Shown: positions 18,162 to 27,666 of the stretch, in pieces
How the letters are laid out: the number at the start of each line of letters is the position of its first letter
Position numbering within the stretch: the first letter of the stretch is position 1
From: DATKBT01 sp035546295
Lineage (GTDB): Bacteria > Acidobacteriota > Thermoanaerobaculia > Multivoradales > Multivoraceae
Length of the DNA: 56,365 bases
Assembly (NCBI GenBank): GCA_035546295.1
Contig: DATKBT010000161.1
Span: 1 to 56,365 of the forward strand
Reading direction: 5' to 3'
The notes under the pieces: model-generated
The model's input: the letters and a program-made list of their open reading frames with translations, nothing else
Databases searched by the model: none
Told to the model about the DNA's origin: nothing
Translations under genes and position numbers: made by a program

Positions 18162-20248
18162 CTGAAACGGCCGCAGCGGCGCTGGTCACCCTGGCGCTGG
18201 CCGCGGTGACGCTCTGGCTCGGCTCGCTGTTGCCCCCGAAGCGGTGGCGCGCGCCCGCGCTCGGCGTGCTGATCGGCGGATTCGCGGCGCTGACCTGGGG
18301 CGCGCTGGCGGTGCGCGACCTCCCGGTCCCCGAGTCCGAGGTCACCGAGCGGCCGATCGCGGTGCCCGACGACGGCTACGCGTCGTCGTCCTCGTGCCGG
18401 GGCTGCCATCCCGGGGAGTACGCCAGCTGGCACGACTCCTATCATCGGACGATGACCCAGGTGGCGAGTCGGCGGGCCGTCGTCGCGGACTTCGACGGCG
18501 CGACCCTGCACTACCACGGTCACGACTACCGGCTGTTCTGGCGCGGTGACCAGCCCTGGTTCGAGACCACCGCGGCGGCGTTGGGGCTGGCGGGATCGGG
18601 GGCGGCCGGCCAGGCGGCGCCGGTCTCGGAGGCGCCGCACGTGGACCCGGCCGCGCGGGTCGAGCAGCCGGTCGTGCTGACCACCGGCTCTCATCACCTT
18701 CAGGCCTACTGGTACGCAACCGGCGTGGGCCGGGCGGTCGAATTCTTCCCCTTCATCTACATGATTCCGGAGGGCCGCTGGGCGCCGCGCGAGTCGGTCT
18801 TCCTGCAGCCGACGGCCCCGATCGAGGTCGAGCTGGCGCCGATCAGCGAGCAGGATCGCTGGCAGCACCAGCGCCAGTGGAACCACAACTGCCTCCACTG
18901 CCACACCACCCGTCCGTCGCCGCGCTTCCCGGGGCCCGACACCCGCGTCGCCGAGCTGGGCATCGCCTGTGAGGCCTGCCACGGCCCCGGTGAGGAGCAC
19001 GCGGCCAGCATGCGTAGCCCTCTGCGCCGCTACCTCGAGCACGCGCGCGCCGTGGACGCCGGAGGGTCGGCCGGCGGTCTAGGGCAAAGCGCCGCCGACG
19101 CGGAGGAGTCGAGGGACGAGCCGTCCGCGATCCTCGATCCGAGCGACCTCGATCCGCGGCGCGCCTCGCAGGTCTGCGGCCAGTGCCACAGCATTAACTA
19201 CGCGACTCCCGAGGAGTGGCAGCGCAAGCTCGCTGGCGGCACGTCGTTTCGGCCCGGCGAGGAGCTGACCGACACCCACTTTCTCTGTCGCGCCTCCCAG
19301 GGAGAGGAGGCGCTGACGCGCTGCGGCAACCCCGACCTCGAGCACCAGTACTGGTCCGACGGCATGCTGCGGGTGTCGGGGCGCGAATACATCGGTCTGC
19401 TCGATTCCCCCTGCTACCAACGCGGCGAGCTGACCTGTCTCTCCTGCCACGAGATGCACCAGGAGCCGCACGACCCGCGCCCGCGAGAGGCGTGGGCCGA
19501 CGACCAGCTCGGCGCGGGGATGGACGGCAACGCCGCCTGCACGCAGTGCCACGAGGAGCTCGAGGCGCCCGCCGCGCTCGAGCGCCACAGCCGGCACCCG
19601 GCGAGCTCGAGCGGGAGCGCCTGCCTCGACTGCCACATGCCGCCCACCGCCTACGGCCTGCTCAAGGCGACCCGTAGCCACCAGATCTCGAGTCCCACGG
19701 TGCGCGAGAGCCTGGAGACGGGGCGCCCCAACGCCTGCAACCAGTGCCATCTCGACAGGAGCCTCGGCTGGAGCGCCGGGCACCTCGGGCGCTGGTTCGC
19801 GCAGCCGGCGCCCGAGCTCGACGCGGTCGAGGTCGCGGTTCCCGCCTCGATCCTCTGGGCGCTCTCCGGCGACGCCGGGCAGCGGGCCCTGATGGCCTGG
19901 AGCTACGGCTGGCGGACCGCGCTCGAGACCTCGGACCGGCGTTGGGTGACACCGCTCCTGGTCCAGCTCCTCGACGACCCCTACGACGCGGTTCGCCTCG
20001 TCGCGGCGCGGGCGCTGCGCACGGCCTACCCCGAGCTCGGCGAGCTCGAGCTCGACGCTCTCGCCCCGCTGCCCGATCGCCGCGCCGCGGCGGCCGAGGT
20101 CTACGCCCGCTGGTCGGCGCTTTCCGAGGAGCAGCGCCGCGAGCCGCGGACCCTGGTCGACGCTTCGGGCGGTCCACTGGTCGAGGGAGATCTCTTCCTC
20201 TGGCTCTGGCAGCGCCGCGACGACCGCGTGGTGATCCTGACCGAGTAG
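18158..20248 (+). CDS. octaheme c-type cytochrome with HEAT-like C terminus
   Basis: The 696-aa protein has eight CxxCH heme sites: CRGCH (~79), CLHCH (~244), CEACH (~271), CGQCH (~340), CLSCH (~427), CTQCH (~460), CLDCH (~488) and CNQCH (~526). Two N-terminal hydrophobic segments (LVTLALAAVTLWLGSLLP and LGVLIGGFAALTWGALAV) should anchor it so that the heme domain faces the periplasm. Heme spacing recalls the cytochrome c554/hydroxylamine-oxidoreductase-like superfamily of electron-transfer or nitrogen/sulfur redox proteins. Residues ~570-665 have a helical repeat look (LLVQLLDDPYDAVRLVAARA), as in HEAT repeats. Start is GTG at 18158, overlapping the previous stop. Substrate and partner are unknown; cytochrome maturation genes are not in the window. 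Confidence 0.9.
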   Translation: MTETAAAALVTLALAAVTLWLGSLLPPKRWRAPALGVLIGGFAALTWGALAVRDLPVPESEVTERPIAVPDDGYASSSSCRGCHPGEYASWHDSYHRTMTQVASRRAVVADFDGATLHYHGHDYRLFWRGDQPWFETTAAALGLAGSGAAGQAAPVSEAPHVDPAARVEQPVVLTTGSHHLQAYWYATGVGRAVEFFPFIYMIPEGRWAPRESVFLQPTAPIEVELAPISEQDRWQHQRQWNHNCLHCHTTRPSPRFPGPDTRVAELGIACEACHGPGEEHAASMRSPLRRYLEHARAVDAGGSAGGLGQSAADAEESRDEPSAILDPSDLDPRRASQVCGQCHSINYATPEEWQRKLAGGTSFRPGEELTDTHFLCRASQGEEALTRCGNPDLEHQYWSDGMLRVSGREYIGLLDSPCYQRGELTCLSCHEMHQEPHDPRPREAWADDQLGAGMDGNAACTQCHEELEAPAALERHSRHPASSSGSACLDCHMPPTAYGLLKATRSHQISSPTVRESLETGRPNACNQCHLDRSLGWSAGHLGRWFAQPAPELDAVEVAVPASILWALSGDAGQRALMAWSYGWRTALETSDRRWVTPLLVQLLDDPYDAVRLVAARALRTAYPELGELELDALAPLPDRRAAAAEVYARWSALSEEQRREPRTLVDASGGPLVEGDLFLWLWQRRDDRVVILTE

Positions 20249-20283
20249 CGCCCGGCGTCGCTGGGCCAGATCGGGCGCCAGAT

Positions 20284-20320
20284 CGGGGACAGGTACCGAT
20301 CGGTTCGGTACCTGTCCCCG
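20284..20320. repeat. GGGGACAGGTACC palindrome, copy 1
   Basis: CGGGGACAGGTACCGA (20284-20299) and its exact reverse complement (20305-20320) flank a 5-base loop. It lies just past the cytochrome stop, converging on the kinase-family gene at 20498. The same core recurs at 21547-21591 and 43224-43377, so this is a dispersed repetitive extragenic palindrome. It may also act as a bidirectional terminator or RNA-stabilising stem. Confidence 0.85.
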
Positions 20321-20497
20321 GGCTCGGCTGTTGCGGGGACGAGTGGGAGTCGCCGACCGGCGCGTTCCGGCTTCTCGGACGCGACATCGCCGACGATTCC
20401 GGCAGCCCGGGACCACGGCACGATTGCGGGGTGTAAAGAGAAGGTTGGGGATCAGACGATCCAATCCAGCGCCACCTCCTGGAAGACCGGAAGAGGT

Positions 20498-21463
20498 TCA
20501 TTCACGGCTCCAGCCGGCGCGCCGGGGCAACCAAACCGGCAGCGTCTCTGCTGCCAGCCCGATCCACGCGGGCAGCCGAACGACTACAGCGTCGCCGTCC
20601 ACCTGCAGCACGACGGAGCCGGATCCCGGCAGCGAGACCTCGGTCGCGCGCACCGGACGAGCCGAGCGGCCGAGCAGCACCTTGGCCGCGAAGCCCAGCA
20701 GAGCCGCGCGGCCGTGCCGCTCGAGCGCGACGACGTCGAGGACATGGTCGTCGGGCGCGGCGCCCTCGGCGAGCACGAAGCTCCCGCCGTAGAGCGGGAT
20801 GTTCGATGCCGAGAGGAACGCGGCGCGCCGGACGTCGCCGCCGTCGACCTGGTAGGGAAACGGCGGATCGGCGCCGCGGAGAAGCTCGCGCAGCCCCGAG
20901 AGTGCGACCCCAGCGCGACCGAACCGCCGCTTCCAGGAGAGCGGCAGGCGCTCGAGCGCGCGCGCGTCGAGCCCACGCGAGGCCATCATCAGGAAGGGTG
21001 TGCCGTCTGCTGCGCTCGGCGGTGATCCGGACCGATCGCGCACCGGCGCGACGAGCCCGACGTCGAGGCGCCGGGTCTCTGCCGCGGTCGCCTCGGCGTA
21101 GAGCTCGGCCGCGCGGTGCGCGTCCCGGGGAATCCCGAGCACGCGCGAAAGGACATTCGCGGTCCCGGCCGGCAGCGGCGCCAACGGCAGATCGCCTCCG
21201 AGCAGCCCGATCGCCGTCTCGCGCAGCATCCCGTCGCCTCCGATCGCGAATACCGCTTCGAGCCCCCCCTGGGTCCCTGCGTGCCGCGCCAGCTCGGCGG
21301 CGTGGCCGGGAGCGTTGGTCATCAGCAGCTCGCAATCGAAGCCGCCCGCGCGCAGTGTCGTGAGCAGCCGCTCGAGACGCGGAGAGGGGCTCCCGCTCCC
21401 CGACAGCAGGGGCCGGGAAGAGCGGGCGGCCGGGTTGAGCAGGACGATGGCACGGCGTCGCAA
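20498..21463 (-). CDS. diacylglycerol/lipid kinase family protein
   Basis: The 321-aa protein belongs to the DagK/YegS/BmrU lipid kinase family, which phosphorylates diacylglycerol or related lipids with ATP at the membrane face. It shows VLLNPAARS at the N terminus, the nucleotide motif FAIGGDGMLRET (family GGDGT-xNE) and PLPAGTANVLSRVLGI. The C-terminal beta-rich lipid-binding half contains FLSASNIPLYGGSFVLAEGA. I place the start at TTG 21463 (MRRRAIVLLNP), preceded by GGAG about six bases upstream; no ATG or GTG fits. Divergent from the glutathione transferase, with a repeat-rich gap between. Confidence 0.88.
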   Translation of the reverse strand: MRRRAIVLLNPAARSSRPLLSGSGSPSPRLERLLTTLRAGGFDCELLMTNAPGHAAELARHAGTQGGLEAVFAIGGDGMLRETAIGLLGGDLPLAPLPAGTANVLSRVLGIPRDAHRAAELYAEATAAETRRLDVGLVAPVRDRSGSPPSAADGTPFLMMASRGLDARALERLPLSWKRRFGRAGVALSGLRELLRGADPPFPYQVDGGDVRRAAFLSASNIPLYGGSFVLAEGAAPDDHVLDVVALERHGRAALLGFAAKVLLGRSARPVRATEVSLPGSGSVVLQVDGDAVVVRLPAWIGLAAETLPVWLPRRAGWSRE

Positions 21464-21508
21464 GGGAAGCTCCAGGAGTGGCGCCGATGCTAGTCGGGGA
21501 CCGCAGAG

Positions 21509-21591
21509 ATCGGGGACATCGGGGACATCGGGGACATCGGGGACGGAGATCGGGGACAGGTACCGAACTGATGGGTACCTGTCCCCGATCT
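21509..21591. repeat. 9-bp tandem repeat plus GGGGACAGGTACC palindrome, copy 2
   Basis: ATCGGGGAC occurs four times in tandem from 21509. It is followed by AGATCGGGGACAGGTACC (21547-21564) and its exact reverse complement (21574-21591), an 18-bp stem with a 9-base loop. The tandem unit equals the left part of the palindrome arm, so it probably arose by slippage from it. The element sits between the divergent starts of the lipid kinase and glutathione transferase genes. Confidence 0.88.
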
Positions 21592-21668
21592 GGAGATCTG
21601 GAGGGCGGGGTGGGCGATTGGTACTGTTTCGAGATGTCGCAGCCATTCGGCGGAGACGGAGGCCTCTC

Positions 21669-22358
21669 GTGAAGCTCTTCGGAAACCGACTCTCTCCCTT
21701 CGTCGACAAGGTGGCGAGCGCGCTCGAGCTCAAGGGGCTCGCCTTCGAGACGGTCGACGTCAAGTCGCCCAGGGACCTCAGGAAGTGGAACCCTGTCACC
21801 GGCAAGATCCCGGTGCTCGAGCTCGACGACGGCGAGCGGGTGTGGGACTCGACCTTCATCCTGCGGCGCGTCGACGAGCTCTTCCCAGAGCCGGGGCTGC
21901 TCTCCACCGACCGCGCCACCGCGGCAGCCCAGCGCCAGCTCGAGGACTGGGCCGACGAGTCGCTCTACTGGTACGTGATGTCGTACCGCTGGTCGCCGAC
22001 GAACGCCGAGCAGAGCCTGCGCGAGATCCTCACCGGCGTTCCGGCGATGATGCGGGCGCTGGCGGGTCCCTACGTGCGCCGGATGATCGCCAAGGCGACC
22101 AGGGCGCAGGGCCTCGGACGCCTTCCCGAGGACGTGCTGCTGCGCGAGCTCGAGGCCCGGCTCGACGACCTCGACATCCTGCTCGGCGACGACCAATGGC
22201 TCGTCGGCGCGCAACGGCCGAGCGTCGCCGATCTCGCAATCGCCGGCGAGCTGCGCTTCCTCGGCGTCTCCGAGCAAGGCAGGGGGCTCGTCGCAGCGAG
22301 GCCCGGGCTGGCGAAGCTCGAGCGCCGGGTGAAGGAGGCGTGCGAGAGGAAGGGCTGA
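21669..22358 (+). CDS. glutathione S-transferase family protein
   Basis: The 229-aa protein has an N-terminal thioredoxin-like domain (KLFGNRLSPFVDKVASALEL) with the cis-Pro motif KIPVLELDDG and the glutathione-carboxylate motif DSTFILRRVDE. An all-helical C-terminal domain ends with GAQRPSVADLAIAGELRFL, the conserved N-capping/hydrophobic-staple region. The Ser in RLSPF is a candidate catalytic residue. The GTG at 21669 follows GGAGG. The specific substrate cannot be told; members conjugate or isomerise small electrophiles in the cytoplasm. Confidence 0.9.
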   Translation: MKLFGNRLSPFVDKVASALELKGLAFETVDVKSPRDLRKWNPVTGKIPVLELDDGERVWDSTFILRRVDELFPEPGLLSTDRATAAAQRQLEDWADESLYWYVMSYRWSPTNAEQSLREILTGVPAMMRALAGPYVRRMIAKATRAQGLGRLPEDVLLRELEARLDDLDILLGDDQWLVGAQRPSVADLAIAGELRFLGVSEQGRGLVAARPGLAKLERRVKEACERKG

Positions 22359-22560
22359 GCCGCCGTGGATCCGAGGAGCGAAGAGAAGCGCCTCACCCCG
22401 GATCGCCGCGACGGGACCTGCCGCCCCGGCCACTCACGACGTCGGTCAGCGACCCGCGCGACCCCGGTTTCGCCTCCGCAGCCGGCGAGCGCGAAACCCA
22501 GCGCGCAGCCCGTGAGCGCCGCGCTACACTGAGCGGTCCGAACTGTCTGGAGGATCGACC

Positions 22561-24312
22561 ATGCCGACGAGCCCCCTCCTCTCGCCGTCCTCGAGCTTCC
22601 GCCGACCGCTGCGCCGCGTGACCGCGGTCGCCCCGTTCCCGCCGCTCCTCGCCGCCCTCCTGCTCTTGCTCGCCGCTGGCCTCCTCCCCGCCCAGGAGCC
22701 GGCCGAAGCGCCCGAGATCGCGGCCGGCGCGACCGAGCACATGGTGGCGATGCGCGACGGGGTCCGACTGGCCACCAACGTGTTCGTGCCGGAGGGGGAG
22801 GGGCCGTGGCCGACGATCGTCACCCGCACGCCGTACGGCAAGGACGGCCGCTTCGGCGCACGGTCGAGCAGCTACACGGAGGCGGGCTATGCCTTTGTGG
22901 TCCAGGACACCCGCGGCAAGTTCCGCTCGGAGGGCGAGTACCGGCCGTTCGAGACCGATCGCGAGGACGGCTACGACACGGTCGAGTGGATCGCGGCGCA
23001 GCCCTGGTCCAACGGCAAGGTCGGCATCTCGGGCGCTTCGGCGATGGGGATCACCAGCAACTACGCGGCGGCCGCCAACCCGCCGCACCTGGTCGCCGCC
23101 TTCGTCGTCGTCGCTCCGCACTCGATGATGAACGAGTCGACCTTCATTGGCGGCATCTTCAAGGAGGCCGACGTCGGCAACTGGATGCGCCGTCAGGGGG
23201 CCGGCGATCAGGTCGCCGAGCGCAAGCGCACCGTGCTGCTCGACGACTACTGGCTCGGCCGCGACCTGCCTTTCCTGCTCGACCAAGTCGACGTCCCGAT
23301 CTACAACCTGGGCGGTTGGTACGACCTCTTCTCGAACGGCAACGTCTCGAACTTCGTCTACCTGCAGACCAGGGGCGCCGAGGGCGCGCGGAGCAACCAG
23401 AAGCTGTTCATGGGGCCGTTCGGGCACGGCCAGCTCGCCGGCGACCTCGAGTACCCGAACGGCAGCGGTCTGATGGAGTCCTTCGAGCGCGAGCTGCGCT
23501 GGTTCGACCACTGGCTCAAGGGGATCGACAACGGGATCATGGACGAGCCGGCGGTCGAGTACTACCTCATGGCGGCGGCGCGCAAGGGCTCCCCCTCCCC
23601 CAAGAACGGCTACCGAACGCTCGACGCGTGGCCGCCTCCGAGCGAGAAGGTGTCCTACTACCTGACGCCCTCGAAGAAGCTGTCGACGACGTTGCCGCCC
23701 GCCAACGACGCTTCGACCACCTATACCTCCGATCCTGCGAACCCGGCGCCCACCGTCGGCGGCGCCAACCTGACCCTGCCGATCGGGCCGCGCGACCAGC
23801 GCGAGATCGAGGAGCGTCAGGACTACCTGCGCTTCGAGACCGCCCAGCTCACCGAGGACGTGACGGTCGCGGGCCGGGTCACGGTCGAGCTCTGGGTTTC
23901 GACCGACGCTCCCGACACCGACTTCATGGTCAAGCTCGTCGACGTCTACCCCGACGGCTACGAGGCGCTGCTGCTCGACGGCGCGCTGCGCGCGCGCTAC
24001 CGTCACGGCCGGCGGCCGCAGGACGTCGCGATGATGGAGCCGGGCAAGCCCGAGAAGCTGACGATCGATCTGTGGTCGACCGCCAACGTGTTCGAGAAGG
24101 GGCACAGGATCGCGCTCCACGTGACCTCGAGCAACTTTCCGCGCTTCGAGGTCAACCCCAACACCGGCCACTCGCCCGGGACCGAGGAGTCCGACCCTCA
24201 GGTCGCCGAGAACACCATCTACCACGACGCCGCGCACCCCTCGGCTTTGATCCTGCCGGTGCTGGTCGAGGCGAGCTCCGGCGCCGTGACCTCGTCCGCG
24301 GGCTCTCGCTGA
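22561..24312 (+). CDS. secreted CocE/NonD-type hydrolase (X-Pro dipeptidyl-peptidase S15 family)
   Basis: The 583-aa protein starts after GGAGG and carries a signal peptide ending near LLPAQEPAEA, so it is exported. The alpha/beta hydrolase core has the HMVAMRDGVRLATNVF opening, the nucleophile elbow GISGASAMG (Ser), the acid in GGWYDLFSNGN (Asp), and the base in MGPFGHGQLAGD (His). A C-terminal jelly-roll domain follows (VTVAGRVTVELWVSTDAPDT), as in cocaine esterase and X-Pro dipeptidyl-peptidases. It hydrolyses ester or amide bonds; the substrate is unknown. The elbow differs from the common GxSYxG by having Ala after the Ser. Confidence 0.93.
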   Translation: MPTSPLLSPSSSFRRPLRRVTAVAPFPPLLAALLLLLAAGLLPAQEPAEAPEIAAGATEHMVAMRDGVRLATNVFVPEGEGPWPTIVTRTPYGKDGRFGARSSSYTEAGYAFVVQDTRGKFRSEGEYRPFETDREDGYDTVEWIAAQPWSNGKVGISGASAMGITSNYAAAANPPHLVAAFVVVAPHSMMNESTFIGGIFKEADVGNWMRRQGAGDQVAERKRTVLLDDYWLGRDLPFLLDQVDVPIYNLGGWYDLFSNGNVSNFVYLQTRGAEGARSNQKLFMGPFGHGQLAGDLEYPNGSGLMESFERELRWFDHWLKGIDNGIMDEPAVEYYLMAAARKGSPSPKNGYRTLDAWPPPSEKVSYYLTPSKKLSTTLPPANDASTTYTSDPANPAPTVGGANLTLPIGPRDQREIEERQDYLRFETAQLTEDVTVAGRVTVELWVSTDAPDTDFMVKLVDVYPDGYEALLLDGALRARYRHGRRPQDVAMMEPGKPEKLTIDLWSTANVFEKGHRIALHVTSSNFPRFEVNPNTGHSPGTEESDPQVAENTIYHDAAHPSALILPVLVEASSGAVTSSAGSR

Positions 24313-24451
24313 TCGCCCCGAGACCCTCGGTCGCGACGCGGTCGGACAGGATCGGGCCTCGGCGCCAGGCCGCCTCGATACCGTCGGCGCCGGGGCCGCC
24401 GTCCCGCCGTCTCGATGAGTTGAGGCTCGAGGTCTCGTCCCCACCGCCGCC

Positions 24452-26908
24452 GTGACCGCCGCGCTGCTTGTGACCGGGCTCTACCTGGCGATCGGCGCCG
24501 GTCTGCTCGCCCTGCTCCATCGCTTCGTGCGGCCACTCTCGCTGCTGTCGGGAGCGGCGCTGCTGCTGCTGCCGCTCTGCTTCACCGGGCGCGCTCTCCT
24601 CGCCGGCGACTCCTATGGTGGAGCCGCGCTCGCCTTCCAGAGCGATCCGCTCGCCGCGTACCGCGCCGATCACGGCATGGAGCGTCCGTACAACCCGACG
24701 CTCAACGACGTCCACGGCGTGGTCATCCCGTGGCGGGCGGCGGTGCGCTGGGCCTGGAGCCACGGCGAGTGGCCGCTGTGGAACCCGTTCGCGGGCTGTG
24801 GCGAGCCGCTCGCCGGCTCGGCGCAGCCTGCGCCCTACTCGTTCCTCGAGCTGGTCACCCTGCCGGCGCCGCTGCCGCAGAGCTTCACCCTCTCGGTGTC
24901 GCTGGTGTTCCTGATCGCGGCGGCGGGTGCGTTCCTGCTCGCCGGCGACCTGGGCTGCCGGCCGATCGCGGCGATGGTGGCGGCCGCGGGTTTCTCCTTC
25001 GGCAGCTACCTGGCGTTCTGGAACGCCTGGCCGCTGGGCTCGAGCGTCGCCTGGCTGCCGCTCGCGGTGCTCGCCGGCTGGCGGCTGGTCGCAGCTCCCG
25101 GGCCGGGGGCCGCCGCGGTGCTCGGGGTCGTGCTGGCGCAGGTGCTGCTGAGCGGACACCCGGAGAGCGCGCTCCACGTGATCGTGATCGCGGGGCTCGC
25201 CGGCGCCGTGGAGCTCGTCCTCGCAGTGCGCGCGAGGAGGATCTCGAGCATCGCACCGGTGCTCGGCTGGGCGGGGGCGGGGGGCACGCTGGCGCTCGGG
25301 CTCGCCGCGCTCTTCCTGCTGCCGGTCGCCGACTCGCTCGCGCAGTCGAACGAGTGGTCGGCGCGCGCCGCCACCCGCGAGATCATCCACCGGACCGACT
25401 GGGAGTACACGCGCGGCGCGCTGCTGGCGGACGTCGTGCACTTCGCCTTCGGCTTGCCGGGGCGCGGCGACTCCCCAGCGCGCCCGCCCTGGCTGATTCC
25501 CGGGAGCTCGGTCTACGGCGGGAGCCTGCTCTTCCCGCTGGCGCTCTTCGCTCTCGCGCGCTCCCGCTCGCCGCGCCGCTGGCTGCTCGGCGGGCTCCTC
25601 CTCTTCGGGCTGCTCGCAGGTTCGAAGATGCCGGGATTCTTCCCGCTGCTCGGTCACCTGCCGCTGTTCGAGGTGTCGCTGAACGAGCGGCTGGTGTTCG
25701 TCGCCTCGTTCTCGCTCGCGATGCTCGCCGGGCTCGGCGTCGAAGCCGCGCTCGAGGACGGTCGCGAGCGGCGGCTGGGGGGGTGGATCCTGGGGGCGCT
25801 CGCCGCCCATGGCATCCTCCTCGCGTGGTTGATCCCGCGCCTGCTCGAGCAGGGGATTCCGCGTCCGGTGGTCGTCGCGCAGACGCTGGCGGCGCTCCTG
25901 CCGCTCGCGCTCGGCGGCGTCGTGCTGGCGCTGCCGCGCGGGAGCATCCCGACGCTAGCTCGCTTCGCGACGGTGCTCGGTCTGTTGCTCACGGCGCGCG
26001 TGGCCGAGGCCGGCTGGATGTACGACCGCACGCCGGCAGAGGCCTTCTATCCGCGGGTGCCGCCGCTCGACCGGCTCGAGCCGATCGACGAGCGCGACGA
26101 GCCGTTTCGGATCGTGGGGTTCGGCCAGGCGTTGCTCCCCAACGACGCCACGCTCTACGGCCTCGAGGACGTGCGCACCTACAACGCAGTGCATCTGAAG
26201 CGCTTCGTCGAGACCTGGCCGCTGTGGACCGAGCGCGTGATGGGCTTCTGGTTCCTACAGGTCACCGACATCCAGAATCCGTTCCTGGCCTTCCTCAACG
26301 CCGAGTACCTGATCGCGGACCGCTCGGTGCCCAGGATGCGGCCGTGGGCGCGCGAGGCGGGGGAGCGGGGCGTCCGGCTCTACCGCAACCGCCGCGTCCT
26401 GCCGCGCGCCCTCGTCCCGGCGCGCATCTCGCGCGCTACCGAGACGAAGCAGACCCTCGCCGCGATGCGCCGGGTGGCGGACTTCGGCGAGCGCGCCTGG
26501 ATCGAGCACGCATCGGTACCGCCCGAAGGGATCGCCAACGGCGCCGGCCGGGTCACGGCGCGTCGCCGCGGAACGGGATACGGGCTGGAGGTCGACCTCG
26601 AGCGCGAAACGTGGATCGTGGTCTCGGAGACCGCGTGGCGGGGCTGGCGGGCACGAGCACGCGGCGAGGAGCTCGAGATCGCGTTCGCCAACCACGCCTT
26701 CCTGGGAGTGCGCGCGCCGGCGGGCGCCTACCAGATCGAGCTCGCGTTCGAGCCGCTTTCGCACCGGGCCGGTCTCGTGCTCAGCTCCACGTCGCTGCTC
26801 GGGCTGGCGTTGCTGGTCTGGCTGGAGCGACGTCGCCGCGGGAACGAGCTCTTCGGATCACCAGCCGCCGGAGGCGCCGCCGCCGCCGAAGCTGCCGCCC
26901 CCTCCTGA
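24452..26908 (+). CDS. large polytopic membrane protein, YfhO-like
   Basis: The 818-aa protein has about 12 hydrophobic segments and a C-terminal soluble domain of ~250 residues. Features resembling the YfhO/GT-C glycosyltransferase-like group are the first loop (NDVHGVVIPWRAAVRWAWSH, EWPLWNPFAGCGEPLAG) and the late domain with AFLNAEYLIADRSVPR. Such proteins are thought to move sugars from lipid carriers at the outer face of the inner membrane; this is family knowledge, not shown here. The start is GTG at 24452 with only a weak ribosome site. The 3' end overlaps the convergent TPM gene by 51 bases, giving the Ala/Gly-rich tail. Confidence 0.75.
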   Translation: MTAALLVTGLYLAIGAGLLALLHRFVRPLSLLSGAALLLLPLCFTGRALLAGDSYGGAALAFQSDPLAAYRADHGMERPYNPTLNDVHGVVIPWRAAVRWAWSHGEWPLWNPFAGCGEPLAGSAQPAPYSFLELVTLPAPLPQSFTLSVSLVFLIAAAGAFLLAGDLGCRPIAAMVAAAGFSFGSYLAFWNAWPLGSSVAWLPLAVLAGWRLVAAPGPGAAAVLGVVLAQVLLSGHPESALHVIVIAGLAGAVELVLAVRARRISSIAPVLGWAGAGGTLALGLAALFLLPVADSLAQSNEWSARAATREIIHRTDWEYTRGALLADVVHFAFGLPGRGDSPARPPWLIPGSSVYGGSLLFPLALFALARSRSPRRWLLGGLLLFGLLAGSKMPGFFPLLGHLPLFEVSLNERLVFVASFSLAMLAGLGVEAALEDGRERRLGGWILGALAAHGILLAWLIPRLLEQGIPRPVVVAQTLAALLPLALGGVVLALPRGSIPTLARFATVLGLLLTARVAEAGWMYDRTPAEAFYPRVPPLDRLEPIDERDEPFRIVGFGQALLPNDATLYGLEDVRTYNAVHLKRFVETWPLWTERVMGFWFLQVTDIQNPFLAFLNAEYLIADRSVPRMRPWAREAGERGVRLYRNRRVLPRALVPARISRATETKQTLAAMRRVADFGERAWIEHASVPPEGIANGAGRVTARRRGTGYGLEVDLERETWIVVSETAWRGWRARARGEELEIAFANHAFLGVRAPAGAYQIELAFEPLSHRAGLVLSSTSLLGLALLVWLERRRRGNELFGSPAAGGAAAAEAAAPS

Positions 26909-27658
26909 GAAGCCGCGGCCGAAGCTGCCGCCTCCCCGGCTGCGGCCGCTGCTCCAGCCCCGGCCGGCGCCCCAGAGCAGAGGCCCGACGGCCCAGGCGC
27001 CGGAGCGGCGACGGCGTCCGCCGCGCGAGGAGACGCGCTGAGCGACGAACAGCCCGAGCACCAGGAGCAGGACGAAGAGCTGGAAGCAGCCGGCCAGCAC
27101 GGGACCGGGAGGGGGTCCGCGGCGCTCGGGCGCCGGCAGCTCCTCGCCTCGGATCACCGACAGCATCGCGTCGACCCCGGCCTCGATGCCGCCGGCGAAG
27201 TCGCCCGCGCGAAAGCGCGGCGTGATCACGCGATCCAGGATCCTCCGGCTCGCGGCGTCGGTGAGCACACCCTCGAGACCGTATCCGGTCTCGATGCGCA
27301 TGCGACGCTCGGCCTCGGCGATCAGCAGCAGCGCGCCGTCGTCGACGCCTTCCCGGCCGAGCTGCCAGGTCTCGACCACGCGGATCGAGAAGTCTTCGAG
27401 CGAGTCCCCCTCGAGGCTCGGCACGGTGAGCACGACGACCTGCGAGCCGGTCTCCTCCTCGAAGGAGGCCAGCGCCTGCTCGAGCCGGTCGCGCTCGCCC
27501 GCGTCGAGCATGCCGGCGAGATCGTTGACCCGGCCGCCGAGGAACGGCACCTCGAGCGCCGCCAGCCCGGCGGCGATCGGGAGCAGGGACAGGGTGAGCA
27601 GCCCGCACACCAGCCGCAGAGGCGCGGGCGAGCGGGGGTGGATGCGGGAGCTGGACAT
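26858..27658 (-). CDS. TPM-domain protein, secreted with membrane anchor and Gly-rich tail
   Basis: The 266-aa protein has a signal peptide (LRLVCGLLTLSLLPIAAGLA), then a TPM domain (VNDLAGMLDAGERDRLEQAL, GSQVVVLTVPSLEGDSLEDF, DDGALLLIAEAERRMRIETG, RILDRVITPRFRAGDFAGGI). A membrane helix (LAGCFQLFVLLLVLGLFVA) and a Gly/Ser tail ending SFGGGGASGGW follow. TPM domains of this layout (YgcG-like) accompany LemA in many bacteria; proposed roles are in envelope or photosystem maintenance, and the biochemistry is unsettled. It is the last gene of the lemA-TPM-TPM operon, eight bases after the previous stop. Its end overlaps the convergent YfhO-like gene. Confidence 0.9.
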   Translation of the reverse strand: MSSSRIHPRSPAPLRLVCGLLTLSLLPIAAGLAALEVPFLGGRVNDLAGMLDAGERDRLEQALASFEEETGSQVVVLTVPSLEGDSLEDFSIRVVETWQLGREGVDDGALLLIAEAERRMRIETGYGLEGVLTDAASRRILDRVITPRFRAGDFAGGIEAGVDAMLSVIRGEELPAPERRGPPPGPVLAGCFQLFVLLLVLGLFVAQRVSSRGGRRRRSGAWAVGPLLWGAGRGWSSGRSRGGGSFGRGFSGGGGSFGGGGASGGW

Positions 27659-27666
27659 GCTCGATC

